NCBI RefSeq assembly: GCF_002159645.1
Contig: NZ_NFJB01000022.1
Coordinates: 1-61,972, forward strand
Source: Parabacteroides sp. An277
GTDB lineage: Bacteria > Bacteroidota > Bacteroidia > Bacteroidales > Tannerellaceae
DNA: 61,972 bases
Direction of reading: 5' to 3'
Below, piece by piece: positions 43,345 to 53,500 of this stretch. The position numbers were made by a program, and so were the translations under genes. Numbering within the stretch: the first letter of the stretch is position 1; each line of letters starts with the position of its first letter. The notes beneath the pieces were generated by a model, which saw nothing but the letters and a program-made list of their open reading frames with translations, was not told the DNA's origin and ran no database searches.

Positions 43345-44075
43345 ATATCCAATATTTCTGATGTTAAGGAATCCAGATATTCTTTCCCTTCCGGGCTACT
43401 GAAATCGATTTGCGTTAGTTCTTTGCTCAATTTCTCATCCAGTTCATTATGAAGCCAACCTCTCATGTCTTTCTTTATTTCTTCAGGATTACGTCCTTTG
43501 TCAAATATGTGGCTTTGAAACAACTCAGCAGAATATTCCAATATGTATTCAATTTCAAATGTTATAATCCATTCATGGAGATTGTCATCGGTCGCATTCT
43601 GAAGTTTATCTTCAATTTCTTGCCCATCTTTACAATCTGACAAAATATCATTCAGCACTTTATCCATTGCATAAGTTGCTGCTGCATCATCCATTGTGGA
43701 ATCATTGTCTCCAACAATCTCGTGCAGAAGTAATTCCTTAAAATCTTGTGGTGTTTTTGGCTTTTGTTCATCAGGCAGTCTATCAATACCTAAACTTGAT
43801 ATAAGTCCGTATTGTTTAGTATTACTTAAAACAGTGACCAATCCTCTAATAACCTGGCCACCAGCACGTCCAAACGAACTAACTCTTTTGCCTCCATGTC
43901 CGCCTGTTCTGCTACCCCTATACAAACCGTTACCAAGTGCTGTTCCTAAATTACCAAAGAACTTAGCATTTGAAGCGGTCTTATTGTCTGTTCCATTTGC
44001 TATACTCGTTATGGCTCGTTTTGCTGCAGACCAATTGGGCGAGGATTTCAAATTATGTGATTGTGATGTACCCAT
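43332..44075 (-). CDS. qatB: QatB
   Basis: 247 residues. It begins MGTSQSHNLKSSPNWSAAKRAI, the Ser/Thr/Asn-rich start typical of QatB, has a Gly/Arg-rich stretch RGSRTGGHGGKRVSSFGRAGG (about 55-75) and an acidic helical C-terminal half. No domain of known function is visible. It lies between the KAP ATPase and the QueC-like gene, the fixed Qat order. Distance to the qatA stop is 5 bp. The assignment rests on order, size and the N-terminal pattern. Confidence 0.8.
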   Translation of the reverse strand: MGTSQSHNLKSSPNWSAAKRAITSIANGTDNKTASNAKFFGNLGTALGNGLYRGSRTGGHGGKRVSSFGRAGGQVIRGLVTVLSNTKQYGLISSLGIDRLPDEQKPKTPQDFKELLLHEIVGDNDSTMDDAAATYAMDKVLNDILSDCKDGQEIEDKLQNATDDNLHEWIITFEIEYILEYSAELFQSHIFDKGRNPEEIKKDMRGWLHNELDEKLSKELTQIDFSSPEGKEYLDSLTSEILDIWKQ

Positions 44076-44080
44076 AGTTA

Positions 44081-45940
44081 TTATTTTTTCATTTTTAGTT
44101 CAATAGCTTTCGTTAAAGGATTCCCTTTTGGCAATGTTTCAATGTACTTATGAATCTCATCGCTTAACCTTATCATCCTTACAAAGAACACATTTGCCTT
44201 GGGGTCAATGTTTTCTGTCTTTATATTACTAAACAAGAGTTTAAGTCTATCTACTTTGTCACTAATCAAAAGATTTTCCTCATCGGCATTAAGAATCATC
44301 CAACAAGTCTCAGACTTGGGGTCTTGTCTAAGTTTCTCATTTATCAAACGAATAATCATTTCCTTTTCTGAGTCCTCGCAAGCGTTGATTATCTCAGGCA
44401 ATTCTCGTTTCATCATCTGATTTATTTGAAGGCTACATAATCTTCGGAATAACAGCATGGCCTTATTTGTAATCAACGAAGCTATCGGCTTCTCATTTTT
44501 CAAAGCGTCTCGTGCTACCCAGAAGTAGTTTTGTAGATTTACATTTTTTAATGACGGTTCTGAGCTTAGCCACTGTTTCAAGTAGTCTGATGACCAGTTG
44601 TCTTTCCATTGTGGATTTTGAATTCCATTTTCAGTCTTTGCTTCTTGCTCAACATCGCCCAATGGCAAAACGCCTCTATTAGCATTTTGAAGTTTATAAA
44701 GTTCTTCAAAACGAGAATTATACAAGGTGTTGTACTCCAGTACCATTAGTTTGGTTAATACTTCAGGGCGTATATCTGTAAAACCTGCTACCTCCGCTAA
44801 TTCTTGACGTACATACAAGGTATTAAGGAATCGTTTGAGTTGTCTCGGATTTCCGTTTAAGAATTGCTTTATAAGCGGAACAGTTGGTAAACGGTATTCA
44901 ACATCTTGAAAATTTACATTTTCAATACTTGATTTTATGTCATCAATATTATATTTTGAATGTTTGTCCGTCTTTCTAAAGTCCAGGTATTTCTGATGAA
45001 TTTCATCGAATTGAAATTTATTTAAGTGATTTTTACACAAAAGGAGCGTGATATAAGTCTCTTGCTCATTGTCTGACAAGCGTGGCAGTTTGTATGGCAA
45101 CTGGATGAGTTTCTCTAAATAATCAGAAAATGGGCTGGATATATCCTCTTTCTTCATTTGAATAGGATAATGCTGACTAATGGCATATTCAATAATACGT
45201 TCATCTGCACCTATAACAAAAGCTGTTTTCTTTACATTTACAAATAATTTGACAGCTTCCAAACACCCAATGATTCTTTTAGGATCACATCTATCCAAAT
45301 CATCAATATAAACAATTACAGCTTTATAGCCCATATCTTCAACTAATTCTTCAAAGAGTTCTCTGAAGGTTGCTATAAATTTCGATGTATTGCCTTTGGT
45401 TACATCTTCAAGTAGATTATTGTATTTGTCCTTACCTATTATGTTATCAACATCTTCCTTTGTAGGCAACCATTTCTTTAGCCAATCTGGTGTAAGATTC
45501 TCATAGGCTTTCTTCAAAATGAATACACCAACTTTCAAAAAGTTTATTCTTGCAAGAAAATCATCTACTCGTTCAAATACATCTTTTCGTTCATTAATGT
45601 CTTTGTCAAGTGCTTCTAATATGCTTTCTATCATTGTCAGTTTTGTCGAGTCATAGCTCTCAAACTGCCAACTATTAAAACACACTTGAAGTATTATGGG
45701 ACTGTGATGCTCATTTTGTTTAGTTTGTTTGGACTTCTCATGCTCTTTTTGTTGAGAATTCTCCCATTCTCGAAGTGACTGCTGAAGTAATAACATCAAA
45801 CTACTTTTTCCAGAACCCCAATTCCCAAAAACTCCGATGGAGATTGGCAACATAGCGTCATTTAAGATTATTTTTTTGAGTAAATCTGCATGGACTTGAT
45901 AACCAAGCAAATCTTGCGTTGTTTCATTATCTGACCACAT
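44081..45940 (-). CDS. qatA: QatA, KAP-family P-loop ATPase
   Basis: 619 residues. Walker A GNWGSGKSSL (39-48, Lys 45) and Walker B AVIVYIDDLDRCDP (about 207-220) are intact, as in KAP NTPases. A helical insertion between them has a weakly hydrophobic stretch (LKVGVFILKKAYENL), which in KAP proteins is often a membrane insertion. The C-terminal third is helical. QatA is the ATPase of the Qat anti-phage system. It starts 2 bp after the brxL stop, with no promoter space, and its base composition is clearly more A/T-rich. Confidence 0.88.
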   Translation of the reverse strand: MWSDNETTQDLLGYQVHADLLKKIILNDAMLPISIGVFGNWGSGKSSLMLLLQQSLREWENSQQKEHEKSKQTKQNEHHSPIILQVCFNSWQFESYDSTKLTMIESILEALDKDINERKDVFERVDDFLARINFLKVGVFILKKAYENLTPDWLKKWLPTKEDVDNIIGKDKYNNLLEDVTKGNTSKFIATFRELFEELVEDMGYKAVIVYIDDLDRCDPKRIIGCLEAVKLFVNVKKTAFVIGADERIIEYAISQHYPIQMKKEDISSPFSDYLEKLIQLPYKLPRLSDNEQETYITLLLCKNHLNKFQFDEIHQKYLDFRKTDKHSKYNIDDIKSSIENVNFQDVEYRLPTVPLIKQFLNGNPRQLKRFLNTLYVRQELAEVAGFTDIRPEVLTKLMVLEYNTLYNSRFEELYKLQNANRGVLPLGDVEQEAKTENGIQNPQWKDNWSSDYLKQWLSSEPSLKNVNLQNYFWVARDALKNEKPIASLITNKAMLLFRRLCSLQINQMMKRELPEIINACEDSEKEMIIRLINEKLRQDPKSETCWMILNADEENLLISDKVDRLKLLFSNIKTENIDPKANVFFVRMIRLSDEIHKYIETLPKGNPLTKAIELKMKK

Positions 45941-45942
45941 AC

Positions 45943-48042
45943 TTATTCAACTTTAGTGTACACGATTTTAGTTTCCAAGCAGGGGCGTAAATCTAAATCG
46001 TAATAGCCCATGAGATAGAAATTACGGCCAATGTTTTGATAGATGTGCAAACCACGGTCGAGAGAGATATTCCATCCGTTGTTCGTGATGATATATCGGG
46101 CATGAATTAAATCCGAGAAGGTGTACTCAAAATCAATGCCAGTATCTTGTAGGACTGCTTTAAGTTGCTCAAGCCCATCTTGGATTTTTTGTGTTTCATC
46201 AATTGTTTCGCCCATTTTGGTGATAAGTGTTATCTTCTTGCAATCGCCTACCTTTACAATGGTTTCTGCAAAACGGGTTAGATTTTGCATTTGGTACCCA
46301 TGTGAAAGGTAGGGCTCTTGCAGTTCGATGACCTTAGCTCCTTCTAGATATTCTGCAAAAAGCTTGTCATAGCTATAACCTGTATCCCCATAACGGATAG
46401 ACAATGCTTTTGGCTTTGGACCTTGTGATTCATTTTCCTGATGTTCCACTTGGGGTGCGGCGGTTTTTGTTTCAATAGGACGTGGACCACTGGTTTGTGG
46501 TCCAGTTTCCATCTTTATATATCCAGTCTTCCTTGGGTCCTGAGTAGCCATGGAATCCTTACTTTCCGGACACCATACTACGACTTTTTGTCCCTCCTTG
46601 TTGATATATGACATATTGATGCGGGCGTACTCTTCATCAGGTTTACGCTTATTCAACTGTTCTTTCACGCGACGGCGTCCTTCGAGAGCATAAGCCACAA
46701 TCTCATCAAATTCTTCAGGTGTGGGTTCGCCTATAGGATAAATGAGCTTCAAGAAGCCAAGGACGGTCTTTTGGAGCGCACGGCTATCACGACCTTCCAC
46801 GTTATCACCCACTTTGAGGTATTTGTTCAGTATGGGCAGGTAGTCGCTGTTGTGGTCGAAAAGGTAGTGCATGATTTCAGACAGGTAATCAGAAATCATA
46901 CCGTAGTTATTGTTGTAGGCAGAGTCATCAATTTTAGGTACTTCCCAGCCGGGGATGTAGTTGTAGAATCGGTCTATGACGGCAAAATCAAAAGCTTTAG
47001 GCAAGGTGGCCAACAGATCATGGTCATAGCTGTTTATGATGGTTGGAATGTTTAAGTCGAAATTGCCGACAAAAGCAAAACTGGCTTGACCTGTCACCTC
47101 CTGTCCTCGGCTAAAGCGCCCATTGGCCATATAATCTTTCATGATTTGAATGGTATCAGCATCCTTTATCTTCATGTTGGCAACTTCATCGAAAGCCACA
47201 GTGTCCCAAAAACCGACTGCACCCACTTGTTTGCGCTGATTGTTGTAAAGCAGTGTGGCGGTACTGGCTTGGCCACCAGACAACAAGGTGGAATAAGGAG
47301 AAAACTCAGAGTAGAAATAGGACTTACCTGTACTTCGTCCTCCCAGTTCTATGCTATTGTAGTTGTTTTGTACAAGGGGAATGAATCTTGCTAAAATATG
47401 AAATTTCAACCGTTTGCCATCTTTATCTCCTTTTAGGGAGCGACTACGTTCAGCCAGCCAGTCCGGATTGATGCCGATGCTGCGTATCAATACATCTATC
47501 CATTCATCGGTGGTAAAGCCTTTACGGCCTTCAAACAATTTTTGTTCGTCAAAACGTGCTATTTGAATCGGACGCAAGTCTTCCACATAGAAGGCATAGT
47601 CGTCTTCTTGCACTTCATTATAAGCCAACGTCACTTCTGCCCAGATACCGCTTTCGAGCAGTTTTTCGTTTTTCTGGTAAAATTGCGGATTGATGGCTAT
47701 CCGCTTCGAACCGAAATTTTCCATTTCTGCCCAATAGCGTTTTTCGCGTTCCACATACTTTACGTGAATCTTATCAATAAACTTGTGACGCTTCTTTTGT
47801 TCCACGATTGCTTGAGCTTTATTGCTTTCATCGGGTTTAACATAGTTCTTCTCGATGATTTGCAATACTGCCTTTTTCCCTTCCTCTATTTCATCCGGGT
47901 CATCCGAAGCACAATAGCGCGACAAGAGAAATTCCAGCACGAAAGAAGGCACGTTCACTGTCTGTTTGATTTCGTGCAACAAATCCTTTCGCACCACCTT
48001 CCCTGGGAAGTATTTATTGAGCTTTATATCTAATTTGTCCAT
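45943..48042 (-). CDS. brxL: BrxL, BREX Lon-like AAA+ protein, with unusual C-terminus
   Basis: 699 residues. The N-terminal part begins LDIKLNKYFPGKVVRKDLLHEIKQ, typical of BrxL. The AAA+ core has Walker A GGRSTGKSYFYSEF near residue 240 and AFDEVANMKIKD near 290. BrxL is a DNA-binding AAA+ component needed for phage restriction in BREX. The last 150 residues (about 545-699) do not show the Ser-Lys Lon protease pattern. They contain IHARYIITNNGWNISLDRGLHIYQ and GYYDLDLRPCLETKIVY, which look like the phospholipase D-like MIT C-terminal (MIT_C) domain. This domain swap is noted as unusual. Confidence 0.85.
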   Translation of the reverse strand: MDKLDIKLNKYFPGKVVRKDLLHEIKQTVNVPSFVLEFLLSRYCASDDPDEIEEGKKAVLQIIEKNYVKPDESNKAQAIVEQKKRHKFIDKIHVKYVEREKRYWAEMENFGSKRIAINPQFYQKNEKLLESGIWAEVTLAYNEVQEDDYAFYVEDLRPIQIARFDEQKLFEGRKGFTTDEWIDVLIRSIGINPDWLAERSRSLKGDKDGKRLKFHILARFIPLVQNNYNSIELGGRSTGKSYFYSEFSPYSTLLSGGQASTATLLYNNQRKQVGAVGFWDTVAFDEVANMKIKDADTIQIMKDYMANGRFSRGQEVTGQASFAFVGNFDLNIPTIINSYDHDLLATLPKAFDFAVIDRFYNYIPGWEVPKIDDSAYNNNYGMISDYLSEIMHYLFDHNSDYLPILNKYLKVGDNVEGRDSRALQKTVLGFLKLIYPIGEPTPEEFDEIVAYALEGRRRVKEQLNKRKPDEEYARINMSYINKEGQKVVVWCPESKDSMATQDPRKTGYIKMETGPQTSGPRPIETKTAAPQVEHQENESQGPKPKALSIRYGDTGYSYDKLFAEYLEGAKVIELQEPYLSHGYQMQNLTRFAETIVKVGDCKKITLITKMGETIDETQKIQDGLEQLKAVLQDTGIDFEYTFSDLIHARYIITNNGWNISLDRGLHIYQNIGRNFYLMGYYDLDLRPCLETKIVYTKVE

Positions 48043-48045
48043 GGT

Positions 48046-50529
48046 TTAAAAGTCGAATTCTGTTTGCAATTGAATAGAAGCCAATGTGGCATTGGTATCG
48101 GGGTCAAGTGCCATCACGATGATATTGCCTTCGATGCCTTCGTCAATCTCTATAGGCTGTTTACACTTTTCACACTCACTTGGAATGGAAATCAAGCCTG
48201 TCATCTCGTTATAGAATGTCGATTCCACGACACGTCCCACTTCCTTACCAGAGGTATCAGTCACTACCATTTTGACAATACAAAGTTCGGGGCGAAAGAG
48301 TGAGTCTACTCCACTAAAATTCAATTCGATAAGCGGACGGTTGACACGTACAATGCCGTCCTTCTTTCCTTTGTAGGTCAAATCAAGGCGGAAAGCCTCT
48401 TTCGCACGCTCTTCGGTCAATTGAACGGTCAGGATGGGAACAATGTTTTCTTGTAGCGACAGACCTTCATGAAAGTAGATTTTGTTCTTTTCGTAGATGC
48501 CATATTGCTTGGCAAATGCAAAACGGTAGACTTGACTGTGCACTCCTATATGTTCGGGTGTGTAGAGCCAGGATGTTTCGTTCCCATTCAGATTGCCGGC
48601 TTGACTGCGGCGTTCATTCATGACGCTGGTGCCCACAGGCTTGCCCATATTGTCTCCCGCTTGGTATTTGGGTTGTATCATATAGCCATGGTCAGCCATG
48701 ATGAGTACTGTATCGAAACCCAGGTTCTTGCATGCACGGATGCATTTGGTGAGCAATCGCATTTCGCTTTCCATTTCCGCATAGCCTACGCTATTGAGAT
48801 TTTCACCCGCCGCATCAATGGATTGACTGCGGATGATGAGCAGGTTCACATCGGAAGGTACATTGGCCGACAGGAATTCTTCTGACTTCACATCCATCAG
48901 CCTTACGTGTGCAGGAACTTTGCTTTCAATGTAACTGATTCGATCTACCGGCAATTCCACTTTCTTTCCTTCAAGATAAGGCTGTAGTTTGCCGTCTTCT
49001 ACAACTAATTCCAGTGCAGACGCTGCTTCTGGCAGCAAGGCAGCCATGCCAAACCGGGTGACTGTGGGCACGTATGCAGCCGAAGGCTTGATTCTGACCG
49101 TATAACTGTTTTCCAAACTTAGAGCCAAACCTTTACCCATCTCGTAACGGAAAGCGTCGGCAAAGATAAGGACTATGCGTTTGTGGACTGTCAATAGTGG
49201 AGCGACTTCCTTATCCCATACTTGGATATTCCGGCAGATACCCGTAATGGGGTATCCTTCTTGTTCTATGAGTTTCTGATAACGGCTCTGTACTTGTTCG
49301 GTAAAGCTTCGATAGTTACGGTAAACGAATTGTGCCAATTCGTTGATCTGTGGCGTATCTTCATCCGAGCCGGTGAGTAGGGTCTGGAAACGGCGGAACG
49401 CATGATCCACTTTATAGCCTTCTTCACTGTACCACAGAACGATTTCGTTCAGATTGTGTAAATCACCCATGGGTTGGCGGATGCTTTGCATCATCCGTTC
49501 ACACTGGTCTGTCAGATTCCAGAACAATGCCACGCCGGCATCTGCCTGATACCACACGTTTTTCTTGTTTTTTGCTATCAACAGCGTAGCTTCGTCGTAT
49601 TCGCCTTTATGCAGGTAGTCCAAATAGAGGTTATACTCTACCTTATTCTCAAAAGCAAACGTCACAATTTTGCCCAAATCGATAGCATCGGCAAACAAGG
49701 CATCAAGATGCAAACGGCTGGTGATGGCTTTGGCTTGCTCCACATAATCCTCACGAAGGTCTGTGCGGTTGCGGATGTTTTGACAGAGATTGTGGATGCT
49801 CTCCATGTTCTCTTTCGGACATTTGGCTACCGTGTGGAGCGCTGCAGGCAGGTTGCCGGGCAAGTCATGCGCAAATTCGCTGAAGAGCAAGTATTGCCAC
49901 AGTTTCTGCTTGACATCCTTCAGCGTAGTTCCGGTGCTGTCCAATCTGGGCAAATGGTTTTCGCCGAAGCTCTTCCATTCACTCATCCATGCCGTGCCTT
50001 TTGTTTCAGAAAGCGCCAGGAGGTTCAACGTAATCTCCACCATGCTCTTACCTCCGGTAAGTGTTTCCAGTTCAGGATAGTTTACCCCTTCTTGCAGGGC
50101 ATTGATATTGGCAAAACTGGCGGTACCGTTTTTGGCAAGCTCATCGATGGCCTCTGCTTTTCCCGGTAGGAAGCTCTTGCAGAGATTGATATAATCATCG
50201 TTAGGTCCGACGGGAAAACGTGCGCCAACTTGTGTGATTCCGATGAAGGGGTCGAGCACACGTTCTTTGTCGTTCTTGGGAAGCTTTTCCCGACGATAGA
50301 TGAGCATGCGCGCGTCTTCGTTTTGTACCAATTCATTCATCCAGCAGTCACATGCCGCCTCTCTGTTTTCAATCAACTTCCGGGTGGTGTCGATAACCCG
50401 TACACCCCGTTCAGCCACCAAAGGCAAAAGCGGATAGTATTTGCCCTCGGGATCATAAACCGTCAGGATGGGATGTTCCTTGCTGGTCTTGCCAATCCAA
50501 ACATCTATGATGTGTCCTTGTATATCCAT
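48046..50529 (-). CDS. pglZ: PglZ, BREX alkaline-phosphatase-like protein
   Basis: 827 residues from the ATG at 50529; a TTG at 50547 would overlap pglX. The N-terminus MDIQGHIIDVWIGKTSKEHP is typical of BREX-1 PglZ. The phosphatase-like domain has RIVLIFADAFRYEMGKGLA (metal Asp, about residue 453) and VLIMADHGYM (about 610), the two metal-binding stretches of the alkaline phosphatase superfamily. PglZ is a conserved BREX core gene; its enzymatic role is not settled. It lies between pglX and brxL with minimal spacing. Confidence 0.92.
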   Translation of the reverse strand: MDIQGHIIDVWIGKTSKEHPILTVYDPEGKYYPLLPLVAERGVRVIDTTRKLIENREAACDCWMNELVQNEDARMLIYRREKLPKNDKERVLDPFIGITQVGARFPVGPNDDYINLCKSFLPGKAEAIDELAKNGTASFANINALQEGVNYPELETLTGGKSMVEITLNLLALSETKGTAWMSEWKSFGENHLPRLDSTGTTLKDVKQKLWQYLLFSEFAHDLPGNLPAALHTVAKCPKENMESIHNLCQNIRNRTDLREDYVEQAKAITSRLHLDALFADAIDLGKIVTFAFENKVEYNLYLDYLHKGEYDEATLLIAKNKKNVWYQADAGVALFWNLTDQCERMMQSIRQPMGDLHNLNEIVLWYSEEGYKVDHAFRRFQTLLTGSDEDTPQINELAQFVYRNYRSFTEQVQSRYQKLIEQEGYPITGICRNIQVWDKEVAPLLTVHKRIVLIFADAFRYEMGKGLALSLENSYTVRIKPSAAYVPTVTRFGMAALLPEAASALELVVEDGKLQPYLEGKKVELPVDRISYIESKVPAHVRLMDVKSEEFLSANVPSDVNLLIIRSQSIDAAGENLNSVGYAEMESEMRLLTKCIRACKNLGFDTVLIMADHGYMIQPKYQAGDNMGKPVGTSVMNERRSQAGNLNGNETSWLYTPEHIGVHSQVYRFAFAKQYGIYEKNKIYFHEGLSLQENIVPILTVQLTEERAKEAFRLDLTYKGKKDGIVRVNRPLIELNFSGVDSLFRPELCIVKMVVTDTSGKEVGRVVESTFYNEMTGLISIPSECEKCKQPIEIDEGIEGNIIVMALDPDTNATLASIQLQTEFDF

Positions 50530-50539
50530 AATGGTAGAA

Positions 50540-53500
50540 TTATTCAAAATCTATCGATTGTTGTGTAGGCTCTTCACTGCGTTTTTTTCTTGATTTCTTT
50601 TCCTTGGGCTTGTTTTCGCAAAGTTCTTCCAGACCATGTGTGAGAGCCATACACCAGTCTTTTTTGGCCTTATCCCGGATGCGGTCCGGATAGAGTGCGT
50701 ATGCCAGATGACTCCAGTCATATTCGCCTTTCTGTAAGGCTTCCCAATTGCTTAGGCATTCTCTTTTCCATCCGTTATGGCGGAATACGTTGCGCAGAGG
50801 AGCTGCCGTGACAGGCACACCATCGTCGTGATTGGGCTTGTAAGGAAGGTCGTTCACCCGTTGGAGTTCTGCTTCCAATGCTTGCATGTCGCCCAGCAAG
50901 TTTAGCAAAGCCGCTTCGCGTTTCTTGTCATTGGCCAGTTGGGTAGCAGTCAGGTCACTTTGTGCAGCAGTGTGCTCTTTGCTCAAAAGCAGCAGCAGGT
51001 GGGGCAATGTTTGGTCGCTCAGTTTGGGATAATATACCCAAAGGGTGACTTCACCATCGGGCGACGAAACCGACCAGTAGATGGGTGCCTTTCGGCGGCT
51101 TTTGGTATAGCGTTTGAAGTGATAGTCGAAGAAGCCGTTGGGAGATTCCAAATAGGTTTGCAGGCTGTCTGTGCCTATCAGTTGGCAGAGTTCGCTTTCC
51201 ATCTCGTCCGCATCGCTTTGCCAGAGCCTGTGCATCACTTCCTGCACCCGTTTTACCAGGCTGTCGGGATGACGATCGTCACCCATCAAGATGCCGTCGG
51301 CAGGAAGGGAAAGCGGATAAGCCTGTGCTTCTTCGGCTTTCAGTGCAACCACAGGCATGAAAGGCAGCGGGTCGAACACATCGCTAAAGGGAGGTATGCT
51401 ATCTGGCTGGGCGGCATAGCGAATGTTCCATCTGCCGAATGCCATGCCCACCAACTCCATGACCATCTCTTGTGCCATCACTTGCTTGTTGATGACATTG
51501 CCACTGCTGGCACCGTCTATGGAAAGCAGTTCTTCGTAAGGGCGGCGGCTTTTATAGGCGTTCAGGGTTGTCCTAAAGTCGCTGTCTGCTTCAATGTCTG
51601 CCAAGTCCATCCACAAGTCATCGTTTTGCTTTACCAGCTCTTGGTAGCGACGATAGTCGGCGGTAAGCTTTTCTTGAAGCCGGTCCAGACTTTCTCCGAT
51701 ATGGTGGCTACCCATGACTTGGGCTATCAAACCATGATATTCCAGATTGGTTTCATCTAAACTGAACCACCACCGTTTGATGTCAATGATTTCAGTGATA
51801 ATTCGCTCGATGTCGGACTGGCTGGTGGCGTAGTCGGGCATGGGAAGAAGATTGACATATCCAGCTTGTTTATGGTCTCCACAATACAAATTAACAGTAA
51901 ACTGAGAGTATATAGAATTGATAAAACTAAGTAAAGCTATAGCATTATTTGTTCCTATTTTAGGGATAGCCAACCCTTCTGAGGTAAAATTGAAGCCTCT
52001 TTTTAATATATGAGCATCAATAATTTGTCCTCGTTTCCCAAATCCAACACCTTGTTGGAAATGATATGACAAATTCCTAATATTTGTTTGTTTATCAGCA
52101 TTGATTATATCTTCGTTATAAAAAACAACATCTCGATATGTATAATAAAAAAGATTATAATTTCCACCATTATATAAATGATTATAATGTGACTTTGAAT
52201 TTATTTCATAGAATAATCTTGGATGTTTTTCCGCAACAAAATCCATACCCTTTCTTGCTATCATTCCACGAGTTTCAATATTTTCATTAGTAAATAGTCT
52301 CAATATGTCAGGAGCAAAATAGTAGCCGATTATGCTATTGGGTAGATTTATAAAATTAGAAGATCTGCAGATGTATATTTTATCTTTTCTTTTTCCACAT
52401 GTATAAGATTTTAATGCTTCAGCTTTAATTGCAAAATTCTCATCTAAGACATCAATAAATACTCCTTTACTATTAGAAGGTTGTTTTGACAGCACCAAAG
52501 TAGATGTCTCTACATTTGCATCAAGAACATTCCACCCCGTATCTGCACAAGCTGAAATATAGCCGCAAATATTCTTTTTCCGGAAAGGTTCGTAGGAGGA
52601 TTTGATGAGCACCGTGCGGTCGAAGATAGCCCCCACCAATCCGTTGTTGACCAATAATTCCTGCATACGGTCGAAGAAAGCGCAAACCAGATTCTTGCAC
52701 CAACAGGAATAATGCGCATCCAAATAAGGAATCGTGCTCTCCGAGCCTTCCCCAAACGGTGGGTTCATCAGAATCACATCGTATCGCTTCTGGCACAACT
52801 CAATAAAGGCAAAGCCACGCACGGCATCGTTGGCAAACAAGGTGTTTTCGTAGCCTTCTTCTTCCGAAAGACGGGAAGAGACGGTGCGCAATGCTTCTTG
52901 CAATCTCTCCACCACCGTAGCGAAAAAGGCGGCTTTGACTTCCTTCTTGCCAAGCTTTGCCACCTTCTTGTTGGCGGCATCGATTTCAGCCTTCTTCTCC
53001 TCAGAATCGAACAGATTGACAGTCTTGATGACATTCACTTTGCTCCAATTCTTGCGCAAGTCTTCAATTTCCTCCTCAATATCCTGCTCCATCTTGATAA
53101 GCAACCCGGCTTCGCCCGCATATTGCATCTTCTCCCATATCTTGACAAGCAAACGCTGCATGGGCTTGTCGAGCTGTTCGGTAAGCTGTTTGAGCATCCG
53201 TTTGTTGCCCGGCATCGGTTCAGCCAATACCAGATTGGAACGTTCGATGACTGGACGTTCTTCACGGGGCACACCCAAATTGCTCCAAGATTGTTGTGCG
53301 CGAAGCCACAGGGAAAGGGCGGCAATCTGCAGGGCGCGAGGGTCAATCTCCACGCCATGGATATTGTTTTCCAATATCAGCTTGGGCACCAAGCGGGCAA
53401 ACGACTCGCGCGTTTCCGTGTAACGGTACTGCGACAGCAGTTCGGGCTGGTTGTCCCATGCATCCATGTAGATGGCTTCTATCACATCGAAAGTGTAAAG

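Noticed and set aside
50529-50547. TTG start for pglZ at 50547
   Set aside because: The ATG at 50529 gives the canonical MDIQG-type start and leaves a 10-bp gap to pglX; the TTG version adds six residues without a family match.
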